Assembly (NCBI RefSeq): GCF_013394655.1
Contig: NZ_CP053351.1
Span: 1,426,001-1,490,000 of the forward strand
Source of the DNA: Winogradskyella schleiferi
GTDB taxonomy: Bacteria > Bacteroidota > Bacteroidia > Flavobacteriales > Flavobacteriaceae
Reading direction: 5' to 3'
DNA: 64,000 nt
Shown: piece after piece, positions 8,281 through 16,354 of the stretch
How the letters are laid out: each line of letters opens with the position of its first letter
Position numbering within the stretch: position 1 is the first letter of the stretch
Translations under genes and position numbers: made by a program
Notes under the pieces: model-generated
Told to the model about the DNA's origin: nothing
Databases searched by the model: none
What the model saw: the letters and a program-made list of their open reading frames with translations, nothing else

Positions 8281-8932
8281 AATTTCTCGCTCCAAATATA
8301 CTACTTCCTAAACGAATCATTGTACTTCCGCAGTCAATTGCCAATTGATAATCGCCACTCATTCCCATACTTATAGTTTTGAGTTCAGGTTGTAATGATT
8401 TAAGTTCTGTAAATGTGTGTTTTAGGAATTTGAATTCTTTTTCAACCTGATTCATATTGTCCGTAAAAGTTGCCATTCCCATTACACCGACGATCTTAAT
8501 ATTTTTTAATTCTGAGATTTTTTCAGATTGCAATAGGGAAGTAGCATCATCAGCAGACATACCAAATTTACTATCTTCTTCCGCAATTTTAATTTGAAGC
8601 AAACAGTTGATAACTCTATCGTGTTTTTTAGCTTGCTTGTTAATTTCCTTTAATAACTTGAAACTATCCACACCATGAATTAAGTTGACAAATTCTGCCA
8701 TGTATTTTACTTTATTGCGCTGAACATGGCCAATCATGTGCCATTCAATGTCTTTTGGCATTTCTTCATACTTTTCAACCATTTCTTGGATTTTATTCTC
8801 TCCAAAAATACGTTGACCAGTATTATAGGCTTCCATTAAATCGCTTACAGGTTTCGTTTTAGAAACTGCCACTAATGTGACGCTTTCTGGTATGGTGGAT
8901 TTTATTTCTTTTAAGTTTTGTTCTATGTTCAT
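8279..8932 (-). CDS. YggS-family pyridoxal phosphate homeostasis protein
   Basis: Protein of 217 residues from the YggS/PLPBP family, which binds PLP without a known catalytic activity and balances vitamin B6 pools. The PLP lysine is K25 in VAVSKTKP, followed by the family segments FGENKIQEM, WHMIGHVQRNKVKY and the phosphate-binding SMGMSGDYQLAI, and a C-terminal MIRLGSSIFGAR. The length matches the family. The next gene upstream (DUF1015) ends about 70 nt away, so co-transcription is possible. The stop codon overlaps the last base pairs of the direct repeat at 8271-8280. Confidence 0.93.
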   Translation of the reverse strand: MNIEQNLKEIKSTIPESVTLVAVSKTKPVSDLMEAYNTGQRIFGENKIQEMVEKYEEMPKDIEWHMIGHVQRNKVKYMAEFVNLIHGVDSFKLLKEINKQAKKHDRVINCLLQIKIAEEDSKFGMSADDATSLLQSEKISELKNIKIVGVMGMATFTDNMNQVEKEFKFLKHTFTELKSLQPELKTISMGMSGDYQLAIDCGSTMIRLGSSIFGARN

Positions 8933-9001
8933 CTTTGATCTTTGTCGTTAAGTTGTTTGTTGTTAAGTTTTACGACTCAACAAAAAACGAATCAATATTT
9001 A

Positions 9002-10240
9002 TTAATATTCATAAATCGTAATTCCACTCCTCAATTTAGGTAAAATATAAGTACTTTTTGGTGGCATTCGTAAACCTTCGTCTGCAATCTGTTTCATTTG
9101 TTCCACATTTGAAGGACACATTCCGAAGCCAACCGTAAATTCGCCACTATCCACGCTGCTTTTTATTGTGACCATTTCGTGTTGACCGTTAACATAAGAA
9201 ATTCGATTGTCTTTTCTTAAATCGTTAATACCTAAAATCGGTTGAAGGATGGTTTTGTAAAGTACTTGGGCATCAAGCTGGTCTAAGGCGGTTTTAAATT
9301 CGTACGCTGTTTTTCGTAGGTAAAGGGAATAAAACTCGCCATCTAAATACATACTAAAATGATGTGGTTTTGATGGATTGTAAGGTATCATGCCTCTATT
9401 TTCAATACGATAAAATTCGTCTAACTTAATTAAAAATTCTTCTTTGGTCAAACCATTTAAGTCTTTTATCAGTCGGTTGAACTCATGAATGACCAAATCG
9501 GATTCTGGAATTAAATAAGACATAAAAAAGTTGTAAGATTCAACGCCAGTATGATTCGGGTTTTTTGCCCTTTCATCTTTATATAACAAATAAGACGATG
9601 CTGACCTGTGATGACCATCTGCAATATAAACTTTATTCATTTTATTGAATTCCTCTTGAATAATCGCAATGGTTTCATCTTTATCTATTTTCCATAAATA
9701 ATGTGTGTCTCTGTAGGTCATGGTAAATTCAAACTCGGCATAGCCTTTTTGCGTTTCCCTAATAATTTCAGCAATCGTTGCATTATCAGGATAGGTTAGG
9801 AGTACAGGCTCTGCATTAAAACCTACCGTTTGTATATAGGTTTTGAAGGTTTCTTCGCGTTTCGCAATAGTATCTTCATGCTTTTTGATGATATCATTTT
9901 CGTAATCCTCAGCACTTGTAGCAGCGATGATTCCGTTAAATTTCTGTCCCAGTCGATTCACAATTTTATACACATAGAACGAAGGCTTTTCATCTTGAAT
10001 AAAAATACCGTCTTCCTTAAATTCCAAATACCGATTCTTTACCAACCGATAACGTTCTTCTCCTTTAACTTCTTGATCGTATTTATAACCAGGATTCACA
10101 ATATGAAGAAAACTGTAGGGATTATAAGCCATTCTGGATTCGCGCTCGTCTAAAGTATAACTCTGATAAGGACGTGAGGCCACAAGACCGACGATAGCTC
10201 TGGTTGGTTTTACAGCTTTGAATGGGATTATTTTTGGCAT
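9002..10240 (-). CDS. DUF1015 family protein
   Basis: Cytoplasmic protein of 412 residues that covers the full DUF1015 family. Recognisable segments are the N-terminal PFKAVKPTRAIVGLVASRPYQSYTLDERE, YIADGHHRSASSYLLYKD in the middle (ADGHHR is the best conserved motif) and GFGMCPSNVEQMKQIADEGLRMPPKSTYILPKLRSG at the end. In Bacteroidota this gene often lies next to serine biosynthesis genes (serA/serC), but none is present here. No enzymatic function is established. The ADGHHR motif was once compared with ParB/HPr-kinase-like proteins, and I do not assign a role. Confidence 0.9.
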   Translation of the reverse strand: MPKIIPFKAVKPTRAIVGLVASRPYQSYTLDERESRMAYNPYSFLHIVNPGYKYDQEVKGEERYRLVKNRYLEFKEDGIFIQDEKPSFYVYKIVNRLGQKFNGIIAATSAEDYENDIIKKHEDTIAKREETFKTYIQTVGFNAEPVLLTYPDNATIAEIIRETQKGYAEFEFTMTYRDTHYLWKIDKDETIAIIQEEFNKMNKVYIADGHHRSASSYLLYKDERAKNPNHTGVESYNFFMSYLIPESDLVIHEFNRLIKDLNGLTKEEFLIKLDEFYRIENRGMIPYNPSKPHHFSMYLDGEFYSLYLRKTAYEFKTALDQLDAQVLYKTILQPILGINDLRKDNRISYVNGQHEMVTIKSSVDSGEFTVGFGMCPSNVEQMKQIADEGLRMPPKSTYILPKLRSGITIYEY

Positions 10241-10304
10241 GTTGTTGGTTTCAAGTAAAAAGTGTCGAGTGTAAAGTATAAAGTGTTAAATATTTCAGTT
10301 TTAA

Positions 10305-10676
10305 CTACGAGCTTTTTGAACCAAATTTCTCAGGATTTAATATCATATAGTTTAGTAGATTTGCTATTTCAGTTGATTCTTTATATAATTCATTGTATTG
10401 CTCTTTTGAAAGATAATTACAGGCAAGTGCAAATTCTAGCCAAGTTTGAGTTTCGCCATTTTCTGCATCACAATCGGTTAATTTGCTCGTAAAATGTTTT
10501 GGATATCGGCGTTTTCTATAAGCTTCTGCTAAATTAGCACAAACACTTCGTGATGATCGTCTTATTTGATCAGTAAGTGAGTATGTTTTTTCTTTTGGAA
10601 ATCCTTTTGAAAGATGAAAAATATCCATCGACAATTTAAAACTTTTTTTATATGCGATTAAATCCTGTACTTTCAT
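10305..10676 (-). CDS. Four-helix-bundle protein of the 23S rRNA intervening-sequence family
   Basis: Small protein of 123 residues made of four amphipathic helices. It has the family pattern LIAYKKSFKLSMDIFHLSKGFPKEKTYSLTDQIRRSSRSVCANLAEAYRKRR followed by a TQTWLEFALACNYLS segment. The family was first seen as an open frame in intervening sequences of 23S rRNA and is now found widely in Bacteroidota as single genes. A homopentameric fold is known, but no function. It sits alone between housekeeping genes, with a 7-bp tandem repeat just upstream of its start (10703-10740), which suggests arrival as a small cassette. Confidence 0.88.
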   Translation of the reverse strand: MKVQDLIAYKKSFKLSMDIFHLSKGFPKEKTYSLTDQIRRSSRSVCANLAEAYRKRRYPKHFTSKLTDCDAENGETQTWLEFALACNYLSKEQYNELYKESTEIANLLNYMILNPEKFGSKSS

Positions 10677-10702
10677 CTAATTCTTTTTAATTAAGCGTAT
10701 TT

Positions 10703-10740
10703 ACTCCACACTCCACACTCCACACTCCACACTCCACACT
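10703..10740. repeat. Tandem heptamer repeat
   Basis: The unit ACTCCAC is repeated 5.4 times without error, between the stop of the 3-hydroxyacyl-CoA dehydrogenase gene and the start of the four-helix-bundle gene. Perfect short repeats of this kind can vary in copy number by replication slippage. Confidence 0.9.
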
Positions 10741-10742
10741 TT

Positions 10743-11633
10743 TTACTTAGAAAATTGCTTAGCAATTTTATCAGCTTTCCGACTCTCAGAATAATCATAA
10801 AAACCCTCTCCTGATTTCACACCTAATTTTCCTGCCATTACCATATTCACTAACAACGGACATGGCGCATATTTCGGATTTTTAAAACCATCGTACATCA
10901 CATTCAAAATGGATAAACATACATCTAAACCAATAAAATCGGCTAGTTGTAAAGGACCCATGGGATGTGCCATGCCTAATTTCATAACCGTATCGATTTC
11001 TTCAACACCCGCAACGCCATTGTAAAGTGTTTCAATAGATTCGTTAATCATTGGCATTAAGATTCTATTGGCAACAAAACCTGGATAATCATTCACTTCT
11101 GTTGGGGTTTTACCTAAAGTTTTAGATAATTCCATGATGGTAGAAGTCACTTCATCACTTGTACTATAACCACGAATAATCTCCACCAATTTCATTATCG
11201 GCACAGGATTCATAAAGTGCATTCCGATTACTTTTTCCGGTCGTGATGTTACCGCTGCAATTTGAGTTATTGAAATTGAAGATGTATTGGTTGCTAAAAT
11301 GGTGTCTTCATTGCAAACTTCATTTAACTGCTTAAAAATTTTAAGTTTTAAATCAAGATTTTCAGTTGCTGCTTCCACAACTAAGTCTGCATTTTTAACA
11401 CCTTCTTCTGTATTTGTAAATGTTTTGATGTTGCCTAAAGTATCCGATTTATCGGCTTCGCTAATTTTTTCTTTAGCAACCATTCTATCTAAATTTCTGG
11501 AAATGGTATCCATGCCTCGTTTCAGAGACGCTTCGCTAATATCAATTAATTGAACTTTAAATCCTGATTGTGCAAAGGTATGGGCAATTCCATTTCCCAT
11601 AGTTCCTGCACCTATTACTGCTATGTTTTTCAT
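10743..11633 (-). CDS. 3-hydroxybutyryl-CoA / 3-hydroxyacyl-CoA dehydrogenase
   Basis: NAD-dependent enzyme of 296 residues that oxidises 3-hydroxyacyl-CoA to 3-ketoacyl-CoA. The Rossmann motif GAGTMGNGIAHTFA is near residues 7-20, followed by ATNTSSISIT, the catalytic histidine region GMHFMNPVPIMKLVEII, and the C-terminal domain with YPGFVANRILMPMINE and DFIGLDVCLSI. The length (about 290) is typical of the short stand-alone Hbd/PaaH type rather than the large FadB-type fusion. No other beta-oxidation gene is adjacent, so its pathway (fatty acid, butyrate or phenylacetate breakdown) cannot be decided here. Confidence 0.93.
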   Translation of the reverse strand: MKNIAVIGAGTMGNGIAHTFAQSGFKVQLIDISEASLKRGMDTISRNLDRMVAKEKISEADKSDTLGNIKTFTNTEEGVKNADLVVEAATENLDLKLKIFKQLNEVCNEDTILATNTSSISITQIAAVTSRPEKVIGMHFMNPVPIMKLVEIIRGYSTSDEVTSTIMELSKTLGKTPTEVNDYPGFVANRILMPMINESIETLYNGVAGVEEIDTVMKLGMAHPMGPLQLADFIGLDVCLSILNVMYDGFKNPKYAPCPLLVNMVMAGKLGVKSGEGFYDYSESRKADKIAKQFSK

Positions 11634-11647
11634 ATCCTATCCTTAAT

Positions 11648-11664
11648 CCTTTCCGAAGGAAAGG
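11648..11664. repeat. Short palindrome CCTTTCC-GAA-GGAAAGG
   Basis: A perfect 7-bp stem with a 3-nt loop lies just upstream of the 3-hydroxyacyl-CoA dehydrogenase start. It resembles the hairpins at 11713-11731 and 53934-53950. Confidence 0.6.
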
Positions 11665-11712
11665 AAACTGTTATGTTAATATATTCGATTGTTTTTTTCT
11701 AGAGTTTGAGTG

Positions 11713-11731
11713 TTTTTCCCTTAGGGAAAAA
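11713..11731. repeat. Short palindrome TTTTTCCC-TTA-GGGAAAAA
   Basis: An 8-bp perfect stem with a 3-nt loop, immediately downstream of the oxidoreductase gene that ends at 11744 on the minus strand. It could act as its terminator (T-rich arm) and also belongs to the pyrimidine-purine hairpins scattered in this window. Confidence 0.55.
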
Positions 11732-11743
11732 GTCAAAAAGGGA

Positions 11744-12703
11744 CTAAAACTGATTAATAATCATATTCGCAACCCTTAATGCTTCCGTGCCATCATGCAA
11801 CGTTACAATTGGCTTCGTGTTATTATTAATGGCATCAGCAAAGGTTTCCAACTCATCTAAAATAGCGTTGTTATTGGTTATATCTGGATTGTCAAAATAG
11901 ATCTGTTTTTTAATACCTTCCGCATTTTGAAGAATCATATCGAAATCACCTGGATCTTCTGGTGCATCTTTCATCTTTACAACTTCGCATTTCTTTTCGA
12001 GGAAATCTACTGAGATATACGCATCTTTTTGAAAGAATCTCGTTTTCCGCATGTTCTTTAAGGAAATTCTACTGGCTGTTAAATTCGCCACACATCCATT
12101 TTTAAATTCAATTCGAGCATTCGCAATATCTGGAGTTTCACTAACCACAGAAACGCCACTTGCGGAAATATGCTTTACAGGAGATTGAACGACACTCAAT
12201 ATAATATCAATATCGTGAATCATTAAATCTAAAACCACAGGAACATCCGTTCCACGAGGATTAAATTCTGCTAATCTGTGACATTCTATAAACATCGGAT
12301 TGACAATCTGATCCTTAACGCCGATAAATGCAGGATTAAAACGTTCCACATGCCCAACTTGACCTTTAACGGCATGTTCTGCAACCAAAGTTCTGATGGT
12401 TTCCGCTTCTTCAACGGTATTGGTAATGGGTTTTTCTATAAAAATATGCTTACCTTTATTAATGGCTAATTTGGCACAATCGTAATGCGAAAGCGTAGGA
12501 GTTACAATAGCCACTACATCCACAGCATCGATTAAATCGTCAATAGAATCAAAATAAGTATAGCCAAACTCCTCTACAACACGTTTAGCATTTTCAGTAT
12601 CCGCATCGTAAAAACCGACAAGGTCGTATTTATTGGATTGATTGAGTAGTCTTAAATGAATTTTCCCAAGGTGACCAGCACCAAGAACACCAGCTTTTAG
12701 CAT
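11744..12703 (-). CDS. Gfo/Idh/MocA-family NAD(P)-dependent oxidoreductase
   Basis: Protein of 319 residues. The N-terminal Rossmann domain begins LKAGVLGAGHLGKIHLRLL. The active-site motif EKPITNTVEEAE is near residues 95-106 and GHVERFNPAF is just after. The C-terminal beta-sheet domain has DLMIHDIDIILSVV, where the MIHDID histidine is the usual catalytic position. The family oxidises or reduces sugars and cyclitols. Relatives near lipopolysaccharide or nucleotide-sugar genes are common, but nothing here identifies the substrate. The gene stands between two hairpin-bearing gaps and is probably transcribed alone. Confidence 0.9.
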   Translation of the reverse strand: MLKAGVLGAGHLGKIHLRLLNQSNKYDLVGFYDADTENAKRVVEEFGYTYFDSIDDLIDAVDVVAIVTPTLSHYDCAKLAINKGKHIFIEKPITNTVEEAETIRTLVAEHAVKGQVGHVERFNPAFIGVKDQIVNPMFIECHRLAEFNPRGTDVPVVLDLMIHDIDIILSVVQSPVKHISASGVSVVSETPDIANARIEFKNGCVANLTASRISLKNMRKTRFFQKDAYISVDFLEKKCEVVKMKDAPEDPGDFDMILQNAEGIKKQIYFDNPDITNNNAILDELETFADAINNNTKPIVTLHDGTEALRVANMIINQF

Positions 12704-13060
12704 GTTTTTCTGTTTTTAACAAAAATAGTCGTTTTCATTCAGAAATTGAAAAAAGAAAATGTAAAATAATGAGGAATTGATAAGAGGGAAGCTGGAAGCT
12801 TGAAGCATGAAGATTGAAGCAGGAAGTTTGAAGTTTCACGCAGAGCCGCAAAGGCGCAAAGCTGAATCCGCAAAGAAAAAAGTAATGAAACTTGGCTTAA
12901 TGATTTGATGTTTAGATAATCGACAAAATATATAAAATTTTATGCCATAAGTAAGAACGTATAGCTTTGCGCCTTTGCGGCTCTGCCAGAAAATAATGAG
13001 AACTTTTGAATTTGAAGTTTGATTTTTTTTAAAGTATTTTTACAGAAACTAAACTACGCT
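12704..13060. other. Gene-free region with inverted repeat
   Basis: About 350 bp between the oxidoreductase and pcm, which diverge. It begins with AT-rich DNA, then a run of degenerate GAAGC/GAAGTTTGAAG units (12790-12835), then the 24-nt inverted repeat pair listed separately. No gene was seen. Any pcm promoter must lie close to or inside the repeat. Confidence 0.6.
12840..12986. repeat. Perfect 24-nt inverted repeat with 99-nt spacer
   Basis: Positions 12840-12863 and 12963-12986 are exact reverse complements over 24 nt (core GCCGCAAAGGCGCAAAG). The arms are much more GC-rich than the spacer. The core is a motif I know from intergenic regions of many environmental bacteria. The whole unit (147 bp) could form a large cruciform or be a non-autonomous element. 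Confidence 0.85.
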
Positions 13061-13702
13061 TTGAAAGATACATTTAAGCATCAAGGGATGCGCCAACAAC
13101 TGGTTGAAACGCTAATTAAAAAAGGAATTAAAGATAAAGGAGTCCTTAAGGCTGTTGGCAAAATTCCGAGACATTTGTTTATGGATTCAGGTTTTATAGA
13201 TCATGCTTATGTGGATAAGGCGTTTCCAATTGCCGCGGATCAAACGATTTCCCAACCTTATACAGTTGCTTTTCAATCTGAATTACTACAAGTACAACAA
13301 GGAGATAAAGTATTGGAAATTGGAACAGGAAGTGGTTACCAAACGGCCGTACTTTTAGAACTTGGAGCGAGGGTATATAGTATTGAACGTCAGCAAGAAC
13401 TCTTTAAGAAAACCTCTAAGTTTTTACCAAAAATAGGGTACAGGGCTAAAAAGCTCATTTTTGGTGATGGCTATAAAGGCTTGCCAGACGAAGCGCCTTT
13501 TCAGAGTATTATTGTCACGGCTGGTGCACCTTTTGTACCAAATCCGTTATTGAGTCAATTGGCAATTGGTGGACGTTTGGTTATTCCAGTAGGAGATGAT
13601 ATACAAGTTATGACCTTATTTATTAGAAAAGGACCAAAAGATTTCGAAAAACACGAGTTTGGCGATTTTAGGTTTGTGCCTATGCTGGAGGATAAGAATT
13701 AG
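13061..13702 (+). CDS. pcm: Protein-L-isoaspartate O-methyltransferase
   Basis: SAM-dependent enzyme that methylates isoaspartyl residues in damaged proteins so they can be repaired. Family motifs are seen: FPIAADQTISQPYTVAF, the SAM loop VLEIGTGSGYQTAVLLELG, GDGYKGLPDEAPFQSIIVTAG and GGRLVIPVG. The start is uncertain. I prefer TTG at 13061 (213 residues), because relatives begin with MKDTxKHxGxRQQLV. A longer TTG start at 13019 adds unrelated residues, and the first ATG (13088) would cut the conserved first helix. It is probably transcribed alone. Confidence 0.92.
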   Translation: MKDTFKHQGMRQQLVETLIKKGIKDKGVLKAVGKIPRHLFMDSGFIDHAYVDKAFPIAADQTISQPYTVAFQSELLQVQQGDKVLEIGTGSGYQTAVLLELGARVYSIERQQELFKKTSKFLPKIGYRAKKLIFGDGYKGLPDEAPFQSIIVTAGAPFVPNPLLSQLAIGGRLVIPVGDDIQVMTLFIRKGPKDFEKHEFGDFRFVPMLEDKN

Positions 13703-13763
13703 AAAAATCCCATCTCTGAGTATTCTCAAATTGTAAGTTACCTTTTAGAAAAAAGCATATAGT

Positions 13764-15599
13764 TTAATTAGTTGCTCTCATAAAAGCATCTTTTCCACCA
13801 ACAACAGGTAAAGTCAATGTTGTTTCATCTAATTGAACGGTTAGTTTTGTTCCAGCTTTTGGATGTAAGGTGAATTCTTTATCGCTTGAAAAAATCATAA
13901 ATCCAATTTGTTGTCCGGCTTTAATAATTTGATCATCTGGTTGTAAATCAAAATTAACGGTATAGAATTTTCCTGGTTCAAGATCTTCTTCTTTGGTTAA
14001 AGACTTGTAATTTTTAGGATCTGCCCAACCACGTGTAATAATATTATCAGTAATTTTTCCTCCTTCTTGCCAAGGTAAAGATACTAACCAAACCGAAAGA
14101 TTTGCGCTTTCATGATTACTAGATAACGTGATGCTCACTTTTGGTACTCCCGAAATATGAAGGTGATCTTTTAATTTAGGGGTGACGTATAACAATCTGT
14201 TTTTGGAGTAGGCCACTTTAGCAAGTTCTCTACCAGAAATTGTAGCATCATCAGATAAAGTTTCAGATTTTACTGAACTGGAATTAAGCGTTAGACCACC
14301 ATACATTACGCCTCCTGCAGTCAAATTAAGCGTTACATTAGAAGCATCAGGATTTGGATAATCTTTATAAGCCGTTGGTTCTTGGGTATCATCTTGCTCT
14401 CTAACAATGTAAGCTTTGTTTTCTTCTTTTTCTACACCATTATTAATGCCGTGAAGATATTTAGTGAACCAACGATTCATCATTGACATTGGAGGAGGAC
14501 CACCATGTCCTAGTTGATGATAGTAAATTTGGGTTGGCAATCCCTTTTCTTTGGCGGCTTTATAGATACGGTAACTATGTTCTGGCATTACATTCCAATC
14601 ATTGAAACCGTGAGACATCAATAGGGCGGCTTTCATTTTATCCATCTGATTGAGATAATCTCTTCCTGACCAAAACTCATTATAATCGCCAGTTTCTCTA
14701 TCCATACCATTTTTCATTTCGGTATCTCTAACAGTTTTATTATTGTAAGCGCGATTTTCTTCTTTGCCACTATGCACAAAGTCATAAAGCACATCAATAT
14801 CTTCACCTAAATACCCTCCAGGAGAACGTACTAAGCCATTGGAACGATAGTAATGATAGTAAGACGTATTTGGTGCAATAGGAATGATGGCTTCTAGACC
14901 TTCAACACCTGTAGTTGCAGCTGCCAAAGGTAATGTCCCGTTATAAGACGTACCTGTCATACCAATTTTTCCTGTTGACCAATAAGCTATTACTTCATCG
15001 TTACCCTCTCTTTCAGTATAGCCTTTTGCACGTCCGCATAACCAGTCGATCACTGCTTTTGGAGCTAGAGATTCGTTTTTTCCACCAATGGTTGGTGCGC
15101 CATCTGATAATCCTGTGCCTGGCGAAGAGGAATGTACTACGATATAGCCTCTTGGTACCCATTTTGTTATATGCGAGTTTGAAATAATTGGACGTTGTCC
15201 GCGACGTGTGACTTCAGGATGAAAACGTTCTTTTGCAGTTCCTCCTAATTCAACATTGACATCCCACATAGTGCCTGGAGCATCAGCTGCAACGCCAGCA
15301 AAATAGGGACTGGATACATAGATTACAGGTAATTTTAAATCTTCAGTTTCGGTTTGTTCCGGTCGTGTTACAGCAACGTGCATGCGATCTGGTTCTCCAT
15401 CGCCATCGGTATCAAATTCTGTTTCTACCCATAAATCATGTCTAATCCATTTTTCTGAATTACTAAATGCTTCTACTATCTGAGCTTCGCCATCCTTGAA
15501 AATCGGTGTTGCTTTCTCCGTGGAATTTTGTGAATATCCAATGAAAGAAAATAATACAGCAAAACTTAGAATTGGACTTAATTTGAGTGAAAATGTCAT
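13764..15599 (-). CDS. Secreted CocE/NonD-family hydrolase (X-Pro dipeptidyl-peptidase type)
   Basis: Alpha/beta hydrolase of 611 residues from the start at 15599, which places a clear signal peptide first (MTFSLKLSPILSFAVLFSFIGYS). An in-frame ATG at 15656 would put 19 charged residues before it. The nucleophile motif GTSYNG lies near residues 215-220. The general-acid region is near HGFNDWNVMPEHSYRIY, and a catalytic His candidate lies in YHQLGHGGPP. The C-terminal beta-sandwich (about 400-611) matches the X-Pro dipeptidyl-peptidase C-terminal domain. It likely hydrolyses peptides or acyl esters outside the inner membrane. The substrate is not predictable. Confidence 0.88.
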   Translation of the reverse strand: MTFSLKLSPILSFAVLFSFIGYSQNSTEKATPIFKDGEAQIVEAFSNSEKWIRHDLWVETEFDTDGDGEPDRMHVAVTRPEQTETEDLKLPVIYVSSPYFAGVAADAPGTMWDVNVELGGTAKERFHPEVTRRGQRPIISNSHITKWVPRGYIVVHSSSPGTGLSDGAPTIGGKNESLAPKAVIDWLCGRAKGYTEREGNDEVIAYWSTGKIGMTGTSYNGTLPLAAATTGVEGLEAIIPIAPNTSYYHYYRSNGLVRSPGGYLGEDIDVLYDFVHSGKEENRAYNNKTVRDTEMKNGMDRETGDYNEFWSGRDYLNQMDKMKAALLMSHGFNDWNVMPEHSYRIYKAAKEKGLPTQIYYHQLGHGGPPPMSMMNRWFTKYLHGINNGVEKEENKAYIVREQDDTQEPTAYKDYPNPDASNVTLNLTAGGVMYGGLTLNSSSVKSETLSDDATISGRELAKVAYSKNRLLYVTPKLKDHLHISGVPKVSITLSSNHESANLSVWLVSLPWQEGGKITDNIITRGWADPKNYKSLTKEEDLEPGKFYTVNFDLQPDDQIIKAGQQIGFMIFSSDKEFTLHPKAGTKLTVQLDETTLTLPVVGGKDAFMRATN

Positions 15600-15687
15600 A
15601 TAACGATTGATTTTAAAACGATAGGATAAATGTAAGTTAAATTCATCAAAACTCAACGAAGTTGTTTTGTATTATGAATTAGCTCTT

Positions 15688-15777
15688 TCAATTTGAATCG
15701 TTGCGAGGTGATAAATTGGTATAGACGTCATAATTATGTAATTGATCATTTCGTTCTGGATGCCAATTCTGAAAGTT
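15688..15777 (-). pseudogene. Possible coding remnant
   Basis: Reading the minus strand, an open stretch of 29 codons ending in TGA (15688-15690) gives NFQNWHPERNDQLHNYDVYT and a further nine residues. The composition looks like protein rather than random AT-rich DNA, but there is no start codon. Just upstream, in another frame (about 15791-15832), the DNA reads NNEKGINFSFGYSS followed by a stop, which resembles the last strand of an outer-membrane barrel. Both could be leftovers of a deleted gene. I do not recognise a family. Confidence 0.3.
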
Positions 15778-15827
15778 TCATTTAAAATTAACTTGAATAG
15801 CCGAAACTGAAATTGATTCCCTTTTCA

Positions 15828-16349
15828 TTATTCCTTCGGCAAATAAACTTCAGGAATAGGATGTTTATCAGATTCTTGCATCCAATAGATGTTGATAACC
15901 CACCAACGCTTTCCATCATTAAATAATTGAATACTGTTTATGCCACGCATAAAAGGTTCTTCATCGTCTTTACTTTTATAAGATTCATAGGTGCTTAAAA
16001 CGTGAGAAATATTCCCAAAGGTTTGGGTTTCCCGTTTTATTTCTATCTCGTGAAAACCGTTATCTACTAACCATTTTCCAGAAGTTTTTATATAATCTTC
16101 TGGTGACATATAACGTATAGTGGTTTCACCTTTTTTATTTTTTCCTGTAGGAATGAGTTTAGCATCTTTTCTAAAAAGATGCTTAAATAATTCCCAATTG
16201 CGTGCTTCGCCTTTATCGCCAGAGATTACGGAATATAAGGTCGCAATTGTACTGTCTAAAGTAGCGACATTTTTTGAGTAGTCTTTTTTTTCTTGTGCTG
16301 AGAGATTTATTGTAATAAGAAATATAAGAACTGTGAAATTCGTTTTCAT
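15828..16349 (-). CDS. Secreted NTF2/SnoaL-like protein
   Basis: Protein of 173 residues with a signal peptide ending near the Ala in INLSAQEKKD. The rest fits the cone-shaped NTF2-like fold: a helix with IATLYSVISGDKGEARNWELFKHLF, then SPEDYIKTSGKWLVDNGFHEIEIK, and three long beta-strands with a HVLSTYESYK segment and RWWVINIYWMQES at the end. The family includes enzymes and simple binding domains, and no catalytic residues can be assigned. It begins 5 nt after the stop of the upstream small lipoprotein gene, so the two are probably co-transcribed. Confidence 0.75.
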   Translation of the reverse strand: MKTNFTVLIFLITINLSAQEKKDYSKNVATLDSTIATLYSVISGDKGEARNWELFKHLFRKDAKLIPTGKNKKGETTIRYMSPEDYIKTSGKWLVDNGFHEIEIKRETQTFGNISHVLSTYESYKSKDDEEPFMRGINSIQLFNDGKRWWVINIYWMQESDKHPIPEVYLPKE

Positions 16350-16354
16350 ATACT

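Noticed and set aside
9830-10153. Plus-strand open frame of 107 residues
   Set aside because: It lies opposite to the DUF1015 gene and shows no domain. DUF1015 is fully conserved on the minus strand.
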